A DNA stretch of 64,000 nt. It comes from Numida meleagris (lineage: Eukaryota; Chordata; Aves; Galliformes; Numididae). Positions within the stretch are counted from its first letter, which is position 1, and each line of letters starts with the position of its first letter. Positions 52,492-61,880 of this stretch are shown in pieces. The notes under the pieces are model-generated. The model worked only from the letters and a program-made list of their open reading frames with translations. It was not told the DNA's origin and made no database searches. The translations under genes and the position numbers were made by a program. The stretch covers positions 7,448,271 to 7,512,270 of the forward strand of contig NC_034411.1 of NCBI RefSeq assembly GCF_002078875.1, in the 5' to 3' direction.

Positions 52492-55224
52492 AAGCTTTTC
52501 TTTCCTTTCTTAGTCAGAATATGTTCCTGGGAGACCTATTTTGCAAGCTCGTCTACTGAGACTTCTGTAGAGAAGAAAGCAGACGGAGCCTTTTCAGATT
52601 GCAGCTTCACAGTTGCGGTGTTGAAAGCATGAAGCAAAAGTGAAACTGAGCTATTACAGTTCTTAGTTTTCATAAACAGCTTCTCCTTGCTTTCCTTTTT
52701 AGCAAATTCCTGCTGAGCTAACATTTCTGTTAGCATGACAATGTCCATACATGCGCTGCTGTAACGAAAGGGAACATCTTTGTCTGAGCTGGTTGTGATT
52801 GTGTTGAAAGAAACAGACCGTCATCGTGTGTCAAGCATTACTCTTCCACTGAACATGAACATTCCACGGTCATGATATTGGTTCGGCCTCCAGTCTCCAT
52901 TTTCATATCAATAGCAGCTTTTTTTTTTAAATCTCACTTAAAGTATTACGCATGTAAAAGAAACGAATGGAAAACGTAAGTGGCTCACTAATAATGCTGC
53001 TGCCAAACAGGCTGTGTATGCGTGGAGCCCGGCTGAAATGGACAGGAAGTCAAGTAAGAATCGTGTTAAGCAAACAGAGGATCACTCCTTGCAGTTCAGC
53101 TCTGCCTTCCACACAGCTTTTGGCTCAGCTGTGGGAAGGAGTCTAAAGTACTGGGTGACATTCATACATGTTAGATACAGTGGAGGGCAAAGGGCAGTAT
53201 TTTTATCCTGTTATGCACTTTTATCAATCTCAGTTATTAAGCAAGAGGTGCAAATTAGCATTAACCTTGACTTAAACATCTAGCAGCTATTTCCCATTAG
53301 ATTAACCACATATATCCCTCTGTATTTCTTGCAGGGTCTGTGTCTCATGGGTGCGTGCCAGACTGCCCCTTTGGGATACAGTCCAGTGAATAGGAAAATA
53401 AATGTGTTTGAACTTGGCATAACTGCAATAAACATAAAGTTACAGCTGGAACTTTCTTGGATTGCTCTTTTCTGTCTTGCTATCATAGGCCAATATCTTG
53501 GTTCTCTGCTGTCAATTACTTAGAAGCAACGTTATTGAGAAGAATGAGTCGCTTCTGCCTCAGTTTAGTCCATTTATTGGGACTGAAAAAACTATGGCTG
53601 GACTAAATGCCGTAACCACAGCTCGCTTTACGTAGCTCTTTTTGCCGTGGACAGTGACTGCCCACCGAAAGAAAATGAAGATGCATCACTTTCATTTTTT
53701 TGAAAGGTTTTGTTGTATCCATGAACAGAAAGTAGTAACAAAGGTCTGTGCTTTATCTGCTCCCCTGACTGCAGTGTGTATTGCAATATGACATACTGCC
53801 ATTCCAGTTTTCCCTTGGTTTCTTAGTTTTAGATAGGCTGCATCCTCCTCAACAGTCTTTTATGTTTATGATGTGAAGCTTAACACATGTAGCCACTAGA
53901 TGTTATTATTTTACATTGCTTTGCACAATTTAACGGCACCTCAAGGTAGGAGTTGGAGGAGAACCACGATGTCATAGATTTGTAGAAGTGGGTGCCTCCC
54001 CACACTGAGTTAGGGATCACTAAATCTGGCAAACGTTACATTAGTACAGGGGCTTGCACTAGGAAAGAACAGGTGGAATGCTTTGAATTAATGAAGGATG
54101 CTGGGGTCTCTGATAATGTTAATTACGTGTTGATGGAAAGAGCAACAGTCCACTGCTCCTTCCGAACTCTGCTCTTAGAACTAACAGCAACTGAAAATCA
54201 TCTCAGAGGAAGCTGTTGCCCTTTTCCCCATGTGCTGTATCTCTTCCATGTGGATCTCAGCTGGATAGCCAATAGCAAACCAAGCATGGCTGCTCTGATT
54301 TCCTGTTCAAATGCTATCTCAGATAATAAGCCCGAGTGACTTTCTGACCCACTCAACTTTGTGATGCTCCTGATTTAGTGACGATTTTATTACATCTTCT
54401 GAACCATTAGCAAGTTTTGTATTTGGCACTGAACACCAGCCATGGAATGAATATTAAATGGAATGGTATTGTGCTAGATAGCAGCTGAATCTGAATAATC
54501 TCATGTGTTCAAAATGTGACCTGTTTTCTCCGCAGTACAAAAAGAATCTCATTAGTTAATGAACATAGGCAATGTGTGCAGTGTATAGGGACTGATTGTG
54601 TTTAATTGTTTATTACTTCATCTTTAAAGAGCTGTAAATAATTTTAGTGCCTGATCTTGAGTAACATTCTTTCTAATTATTTTTCACCATGGTTACCAGA
54701 GGAATGTAAACATTTTCTTTTTTTTAATCCTTAGCGGTTAATTTATAGCTCCTGAAATTATGTATCTGTTCTGTCTCCTTTTGTTTGCTTTTAGGAAGAT
54801 GCTGGAGCTGCCTCATCAGTGCCACTTCCATGTTGTGTTTGATCTCAGGAGAAGGACTGCATGGATGAATTCGTGCAACAACCCTACCAGCCATAGAAGA
54901 ATGTATCTTACAAGACAATCCACTGGTGACTTGTAATAGATTGGCTATCCCTCACCCACAGGGGTAAGCATTCTTTTGAGATCTGCGAGAATCTTTTTGG
55001 TATACCTGGAAATAAGTCTAATTATTAAAATTTCTGAAGACAGAGTTTAGAATCCACCTTCTGTGGACTAAAGAATCTGTTTAGTGCTTGTTTCTCATCT
55101 TGGCTGTTCTACTATAGTGAGCTTTACCACTTGAATTCACTGATGAATGTTTTAAGCTGAATGAAGCCTCTATTTATTTCATTTTTTTCAAAATCTGTTA
55201 CCAAAGTTCAGAGTATTCTGCAGT

Positions 55225-55503
55225 TCAAAGACGGTTCCTTGCTTCTTCGAAGATTTTATTAAATGGATCTATACCATCCTCCTCACAGGACTGTAGTGGT
55301 GCGTATCCTCGTATGATACAGATAATAGGAATTACAAGATTTGGTCTGAAATAATAGGGATGATACTTAATCCTCAACTGGCATCTGAAGGATTTGGAGT
55401 AAAGGTTGTCAATTACAGATCTGTAAGCTAGCACTGTCTGTGCTGTGTTAGGATGGAGATGAAGGCGTTTGACTCTTAACAGACACAAAGCCTGAGCTTT
55501 CTC
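55225..55503 (-). other. Unrecognised open frame, possible exon or chance
   Basis: A minus-strand frame ending at a stop near 55225 reads LAYRSVIDNLYSKSFRCQLR, then IKYHPYYFRPNLVIPI and DPFNKIFEEARNRL. It is compositionally protein-like, with charged and hydrophobic residues mixed and no low complexity, but I recognise no family. No ATG opens the frame, and the possible acceptor (CTGAAACACAG) has a poor pyrimidine tract. It lies about 285 bases beyond another minus-strand frame (55788-56348). Chance remains the leading explanation. Confidence 0.15.
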
Positions 55504-55787
55504 ACTGTGTTTCAGTTACATTTAAGGATTAATGCTGAATAACAATGATAACAGATGAATCCCATCTGGTTTTCTGTTGTTTGTTAGTTCAATTCGGTGT
55601 ACGACTACTCACAGTTTAGTCTGCCAGCCAAGGAAGGTATGCAATTATCAACATTACTGATAGGATAAACCAGTTATGTAAGCGTATTTTCAGATCTCTC
55701 CAAATTCCATAATACTTAACAAAGTAAAACTCTTGAGGTGAAATGCACCTGTTTACGGAATGATTCAGCACCAAGGAGAGATGTACT

Positions 55788-56075
55788 TTAGAGCTCTGGG
55801 TTACTAAATGGCCTTGCTGACTGATTCTTTGCCTTCCAGTTGATCTCCTTCCTGTTGCCCCTTGTAGGCATGAAATACAGCAGGATACTTATAAGAAGTA
55901 GAAACAAGAAAAACACAGAGCTGTAGGGAAGATTTTTGTGTGTGGAAGACTGCGGGGGCCCAAGCATGGCATGCACTGTGTTTAGGGGGGGTCTCGTTAG
56001 TGCAGCACCTTTCAGCTGTAACATATTTCTCCAACTGCGTATCCAATACTTGACATGGCAGGAGTCCATAAAATA
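55788..56075 (-). other. Unrecognised open frames behind a strong acceptor
   Basis: On the minus strand CACTTTCCTCTCCCCACACAG is followed by about 280 bases open in two frames. One frame contains a hydrophobic stretch (VFFLFLLLISILLYFM) followed by positive charges, like a single-pass membrane segment. The other contains LPCQVLDTQLEKYVTAERCC. Neither is a family I recognise. The first frame also stays open upstream of the acceptor, to 56348. This could be an exon of an unannotated lineage-specific transcript or plain chance. Confidence 0.15.
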
Positions 56076-57339
56076 ATCCTGTGTGGGGAGAGGAAAGTGC
56101 CTGTGAAGCTTGGCTAAAGTTGTTGTCCTTTCCTTGTGAAGATATGGGTAGTGTGGGAGGTGGCTACTCCTTCCTCCCTGCATCTGTAGCCACTGTGAAA
56201 ACTGATAATTCCAGGAGACAGTCAACTGTGCAATTGCAGATCCACATATAATCGTAGAGGTCTGAGATGCTCTCTCCCAACACACAACTAAGTGGTGCAC
56301 ACACATGCAAGCAGCTTCACAAACTTGCTGACAAATGCCCCAAACCAAGTTAAGTAGAGCTGGCTAGCGCTGAGTAAGGAGAATGATGGCCCAAAAAGCT
56401 GATATTGAAGAAAAGGGATGAGGCAATGGAAGATGAAAGAAAGTACAGACATGGATTTGATTTGCCATTGTTTGCTAGAAATGTATCCTTTTGCCCACTT
56501 CTGGATGCCATACAGACGTATAAGAAAACAGCAGCCTGTCAGCCTAACCGGGTGAAGCTCTCCTCCAGAGCCCTGGCATCAAACCCAATAAAAAACCTTT
56601 GGTATTAAATCAATGTCAGTGTTAAATAACATCTGAGATGCCAGCCCGTTTGGATGAATACATGCCAGAGCATTTAGATGATAACTGGTGTGATGAATCA
56701 AACTCTTATGCAAATAGATACCTAGGCAAAGAGCACAGCGACCAAATTCCATCGTGCACTACCCTGTTATCTCCACTGGGTTGCAAAATGCATGAGTCAG
56801 ACGCAGGAGATAGCCCTTGGCAGTATCTGTGAAGAGTACTATGATCCCCACTAAGCGAACCAGTGTGGTTTTACTTCCTGATGTTTCTGGGCCCTTTTCA
56901 ACCGTGCTTTCTAGCAGTACTCTGCCCCAGTGTTTATGTGGCAGTCAGCTGATGTCTGCATCAGTAAGAAAAGGTTCATTTCCGGGAAGGAACTGGGGCT
57001 GTGGGCAAGGCATCGGGTGCTTCAGGTTCCAACCTCCTGTCACACAGCTGTGGTCCACAGGCTGAGCTGCCATGACAAAAACAGCAAACAGAACCCATCC
57101 TTGGAGGTGCAGAGCCACAGACACCAAGCACATCTGTTTGTGCTCTTCTTTATCTGCTGTGGCACTGAAGATGATGATTGAAAAGATAGCCAGGATGTAA
57201 CCGATTCATTAAGATGTACTGAGTTCACCAGCAACCTTAACTGAAAGCCTGAGCTGCTTAATTTATCACTGGAATCATTTTACCACTGAGCTTTTCTAGA
57301 TTTCTTGTGGGCGCTGTAATAAACGGCCTAAGGGAACAC

Positions 57340-57468
57340 TGGAATTGCCACTTCTGGAAGCTTTTAAGAATACAGTTATTCGGATTGAAATAGATACGGT
57401 TTAGGCAGAGGATACGACTCAGTTGTCTCTTGGTGTCTCTTCCAACCCTATTTTTTCTACAATTTTAG
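57340..57468 (+). mobile_element. Decayed CR1 3' tail
   Basis: The segment GGTGTCTCTTCCAACCCTAT followed by TTTTTCTACAATTTTA resembles a strongly mutated CR1 3' end (CTTCCAACCC plus ATTCTACAATTCTA). The preceding 80 bases, including CTGGAAGCTTTTAAGAATAC, are consistent with the body of the element. Boundaries are approximate. Confidence 0.65.
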
Positions 57469-60400
57469 CAGGTGCATCCAATTACTGCCCTGAGCTGGCT
57501 GTGTTCAGCTCCTTCCAGTAGGCCCGTGCAGCTAAAGCTCTAACGACCAAACGCACAGCTTCCTCCGAGGCAGCTCATGCAATACAAAATGTGGTCTTGT
57601 CAGTTTTGCGGAAGGTTGAGAAACTGAGATCTGAACTGTGCCAACAGTGCAAACTCAAGAACAACGTCAAGAAAGGTATAAAAGTTAATAGGTATTCCAT
57701 TTAAAATAATCTATTTCAAATGTGCATGACAGTTATGCCCAAAACTCCCACGTGCTTACCATAGTACTGGAGCAAAACAAGACCTGGATTCTGAAGAAGG
57801 GAGCCCAAACAAGGTGCTGGAACTCTTTCCAGGAACTTCTCAACAGAGATAGATGTCTGCTCTCTCGGGATAACGTCCTTCACATCTCATTAAATGCTCT
57901 TGACACTTGATCCTGCCTGTACCTGCTTTGCTTCTGACTGCAACCAGAACTGAGGTGAAAGCCCTGGCTCCGTTCCCCTCACTGCAAGATGAAGAAGCAC
58001 AGGCTGTACGAGGCAGAAACAAGAGGTAGGGCTGGACTGGTGATTTGCAGACCAGTAAGTTCCATTGCACCATATAGTTACCTATCTCCTCTGAGAAGCA
58101 ATGTGTGACAGTGGAACAGCTCTTTTTAAAGGCTCCAGAATACCATTTCCCTCCCCAGTTCTGTTCTTCTGTCATCAGACTACACCTGAGCAAGGGTTCA
58201 TTGATTCCTTCCCTCTCAGTGGCACCCATGCGTCCATCAGCAACACACTTCTCCCTTGACCTTTATTCCCTAAACCAAGAATTCACAAGGAGGAGAAGAA
58301 TGTGCCAACACCACTTTCAAAGTGCTGCCAGCACATCTGAAATGGACTGGTTGTATTGTCAGAAAAAACATCGGCATCTGAAAAGCACTGCAGAGAGATT
58401 AAATACATGGGAGGATTGTGAGCAGTACAGGAGAGATGTGCTGCTGTTGATAAGCCCAAATCAGTGTTTGTTTCTTCCCCAGGACTCTCAGTACCAAAAC
58501 AGCCATTTGCAACGTCTCAGCTTGCTGTTGTGAATTCCTGGTACCTGACCTTCACAGTCTGGCTGTTGCGCATCTGTTAGCCTGTGACCTTCCCACAGCA
58601 CGTACCAGACACTGAGCAGGGGAGGGAGAAGGAAGAGCAGAGGAAGACAGGTGGAGAAATAATTGTATTTTTTATTTTCGTTTTACACAAGGTCTAGGGA
58701 AAAGGACACTGGCAGAGGCCAAGTGATGTCTGAACACTGCTGTGCTAACATGGTAGCTTTGCAGGAAGGCAGTATTTGGGTCAGAGGGCTGATTTCCCCT
58801 ACCTTTGGTTCAAGACAAAGGTAAAAATTGTTTAAAAGCTGGTAGACAGCAGACGTGAAACCAGCCCTTGCCCTGTGAGTGTGTGGCATGATGATATAGC
58901 TAAAAAGATACGAAACATTTTTGTATGAAATGAGGGCAGAAGAGTGAACCCCACACAGCCCACTGCTCTCTGCAGGCTGCAGTCTGTAGGGGTGATACCC
59001 TCGCAGTCCCACTGACAGCACTGCAGTGAAGCGGGCTCATGGGCTCCATACTGCAAAGCAAATTCTGTGCTCAGAAGTAGATTATGCAACTGTAGCATTC
59101 TTCCACCATCATTTGTGCTGCTTTGCCTCCTTCCTCTCCCCCCTTACAGCTGCTGCAGCCATCACAGATTGCTCTTTCTCTCCCTACCACCCTCCAAGCT
59201 GTGCCCTGTCCCCTAACTACTCCATTTCCCAGAGCATCCTCTTGCAGCAGCTGCCATGGGCACCTTTCATGGCCTAGGGAGGAGAGAGGTGTGAAATAGG
59301 GATGGCAGGTCTCAGCTTGTCACCCAAGTTGGGACAACAGCCAGAACCAGCAGGTTTCAACCTCAAAAACAGGCGTCAGTGAGTCAGGTTAGTGACCCAA
59401 GGCACACAAAACCAGAGAGGGCGATGACAATTCAAGGCAATCTATGCTCATGCCTTTTCCTAGGCTGCTCCAGTAGCACAGTATAGCCGGAGCCAAAGGA
59501 AATTCTGCAGCTGATTTCACTAACAGGATAAAATCAGCCCCTATTGGCACAGGCAGAATTCAGCCCTGAAGGTATATGAATAATGTTTCCCCAACCAGCA
59601 CATGATACTGCTGCTTGCGTTATGCTCCTTTTAGTAAGAGACAAGGAGGGCCTCTTGGACCATCCAGCGGTTCATGGTGTTCAGGGTGACACCCACTTAA
59701 TGAAGGAGGAGGAACAGGATACACGGTGACACACAGACAATAAATTGTTGCTCTGATCCCAGCTGGAAAGCAGGCAGTGGTCCCAACCTGCTCATCCAGT
59801 CCAACGGGTACGGAACTGTGACAGGAACAGATGACCTCAGCCTGTAACACGGGCAGTGGAAAGTCATCCCTGCACCTCCCAGCAGACACCCAGCTCCAGT
59901 TCAGCTCTCCCAGAGCAGATACGCAGCCTGGAGTGACAGGTTACCTTGCCTACTGTGCCACTGCTTCGGTCGTACAGATTAAATACGCTTTTCTCAGACA
60001 CGGAAGCTATTATTTCTCTGCGATGAAGCAGCATCCCACACTCTTATCAACCTGTGCCCTACTTCAGAAGCAAATCTAATTTGCAGCTTTCATAGTTTGC
60101 TACTGCCAGAATCGGTTCGTTCCTGAGTCTGCTCTGAGTTCGCCGATTCTGAACTGTGCCAAGTACGGCAGAGCTGTCTTCTGTGGCCTGTCAGCATTAT
60201 TCCTCTGAAAAACAGAAGAAGGCATTGGGGTGGTTGGACCTATTTGTTTCAGTGCAAAAAAGGCAGAAGCGTTAAAAATGTTAATAATGCAAACATTAAT
60301 TTGTGTCAGCAGAGAACGATGTTCTGTGAATACTCTGTCTGGGATATTCCTACACACCCGGTCACCTCACACTGAGCATCTCAAATATGATATTTGAGAG

Positions 60401-61200
60401 AAATTTGGGAGAAAAGAGAGTTTCAAAAGCTTCACTGCATTTCTGGTGGTGTGCATTAAAAAGGGGTGGGGAGAGGGAGTATTTTCACACATACACCAAG
60501 TAATAGGGAAAGGGAAGCGGAGCCTTCCATGATGGCCACCACAAAGCAGAACCTACAGCAACATGTGACAGATTCACACGGAGATCGCTCTCTGACAAGC
60601 AATACAAGAAAGCAAAGAAAACCCAGAACTTTTAAAACCAACGCTCGACGTTTCCAATTTCAGTTGGCACCGTTTGTTGACTTCTACTAAGGAAATTCAT
60701 GTAACCATACTACAAACATGGAGACGAGTGGAGCGTGAGTGGCTTTTCACAGTCTTATTGTGGGGAAACAACAGGATGAGAGGACGCAATTTCAGTTCCT
60801 CTGGGAACCCAGCTCTGCCTCCTGCTCACAGGGGTCGTGCGAGCAGCTCCGTGCTGAGCTTGCACGCAGATGACTCGCAGCACGGTGGAAGCAGTGGGTG
60901 CACAGATGGAACACCTGGATGCCACAGGAACGCTTCCATGGGATGAAGGCAGCAGGCCTGCAGCCTGTTTGCTGCTTGCTCCTCTGTCCTTCGAGCCGCC
61001 TGGAATAAAAACTTTGGTCAACGTGTTATACTGTGCCCTTTGTAACCAAGGGATGCCAGATAACGTGTTCGGTGGGGATTTACATTCCCAAGGTGATTAT
61101 GCAGAGGTAGTGCGAGACGCAGGGCTTAGCAGCACTGAGTGCCCGCAATCCCAGCACGACGCACAGCTGAGCGCTCTGTCAGAAAGGGCAAGGCCTTGGT
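57469..61200. other. Intergenic stretch upstream of RAB1A
   Basis: About 3.7 kb with no recognised exon, RNA gene or mobile element. Open frames up to 142 codons have no domain features. GC content rises sharply from about 61200. Confidence 0.6.
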
Positions 61201-61487
61201 GGGAACGCCAGTGGAAGCACCGTGATACCACTTTATTGCGGACCGCCCGTATGCGCAGCCCCACGACACCACCCCAACGGCACCCAAGGCCTCAGCAGGC
61301 CGCAGCCGCGGCCCCGCCCCAGCAGGCCCCGCCCCGCCGGCTCGCCCGAGCTGCCACGTCTGCCCGCCGACGTCACCCCGGCCGGCTCCGGCGCGGCCAA
61401 TGCGCAGCGCCGCCCACCGCGCCGCGCCGACGGGGCCGAGGGAAGAAAGGCCGGCTCGCGCGCATGCGCCGCCGCCGCCGCGGGGGC

Positions 61488-61573
61488 CGCCGGGAAAGCG
61501 AGTCTCCCGTTCCCCCGCGCGGCCGCCCGTCGGCGCGGAGAGGTGGGCGGGGCGCGGACTCGCTTTCCCGGCG
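61488..61573. repeat. Perfect 17-bp inverted repeat in RAB1A promoter
   Basis: The left arm CGCCGGGAAAGCGAGTC (61488-61504) is exactly reverse complementary to the right arm GACTCGCTTTCCCGGCG (61557-61573). The two are separated by a 52-base GC-rich spacer containing a GC box. Both arms carry TTTCCCGG, close to an E2F-type site. It can be read as two facing copies of one binding site or as a potential cruciform or RNA hairpin. Confidence 0.95.
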
Positions 61574-61596
61574 TGCCCCGCGGCCGCTCCCCGGCC

Positions 61597-61602
61597 ATGT
61601 AA
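61597..61602 (+). promoter_or_regulatory. RAB1A: Start-stop uORF ATGTAA upstream of RAB1A
   Basis: An ATG directly followed by TAA in the context CCGGCCATGTAA, with G at -3. It lies about 256 bases before the RAB1A start codon. No other ATG was seen between it and the annotated start. It would act in translation only if transcription begins upstream of 61597, which is unproven. Confidence 0.4.
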
Positions 61603-61659
61603 GCGCCGCTCGGCGAGACGCCGCCCCGTTTCCTGGTTGGGCTCCGGCGGCCATTTTGG

Positions 61660-61857
61660 GTTGAGGAGCGAGCGCGGAGGCCGCGGAGCGGGCAGGGCGC
61701 CGGCGGAGGGGCAGGCCGAGCCGAGCGCCGAGAGAAGCCGGGAGCCGTTGGACGCCTGCATCCGCGGAGCGCCCGCCTCGGCGGCGGGAGGTGCCAGGCC
61801 GCGACCGCCCCCCCTCACAGCGCGCTCGCCGTCCCTCGGGCCGCGGGCCCCACGGAC
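61660..61857 (+). other. RAB1A: RAB1A 5' untranslated region (start inferred)
   Basis: GC-rich leader in front of the RAB1A start codon, with no ATG between 61603 and 61857. The 3' boundary is exact. The 5' end is a guess from the drop in promoter motifs after the YY1-like site, so transcripts may start up to 100 bases earlier or later. Confidence 0.6.
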
Positions 61858-61880
61858 ATGTCCAGCATGAACCCCGAATA
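61858..61880 (+). CDS. RAB1A: RAB1A exon 1 coding part (Ras-related protein Rab-1A)
   Basis: Encodes MSSMNPE and the first two bases of Y8, then splices at TA|GTGAGT. The N-terminus MSSMNPEY and the 23-base length of the first coding segment are those of vertebrate RAB1A (about 205 residues in full), where the next exon continues with the DYLFKLLLIGDSGVGKS P-loop region. Rab1A is a prenylated small GTPase that controls ER-to-Golgi transport and early autophagy. The GTPase exons are not in this window; intron 1 continues to the window end. The assignment is supported by synteny, since in mammals RAB1A lies head-to-head with ACTR2. Too short to be found as an ORF. A second in-frame ATG follows three codons later. 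Confidence 0.95.

Larger units (their letters stand above)
48941..57335. other. Intergenic stretch, part 3
   Basis: No recognised known gene in about 8.4 kb. A TA microsatellite lies near 52474-52491. A possible unrecognised minus-strand exon pair (55225-55500 and 55788-56075) is listed separately. Sequence around 50140-50260 is unusually AT/homeobox-motif rich and free of repeats. Confidence 0.55.
61240..61660 (+). promoter_or_regulatory. RAB1A: RAB1A CpG-island promoter
   Basis: A very CpG-rich segment directly upstream of RAB1A exon 1, without a TATA box. By eye it contains GC boxes (GCCCCGCCCC at 61311-61320 and CCCCGCCCCG around 61327-61336), a CRE-like GACGTCA (61369-61375), a CCAAT box (61397-61401), a perfect NRF1 palindrome GCGCATGCGC (61460-61469), another GC box GGGCGGGGC (about 61546-61554), an ETS-like TTTCCTGG and a YY1-like GCCATTTT (61650-61657). 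A 17-bp inverted repeat lies between 61488 and 61573. This combination is typical of housekeeping promoters with dispersed start sites. The exact TSS cannot be read from sequence. Confidence 0.8.

Noticed and set aside
58105..58533. 142-codon plus-strand frame upstream of RAB1A
   Set aside because: No domain or family resemblance, no adjacent promoter features, and length within chance expectation for this composition.
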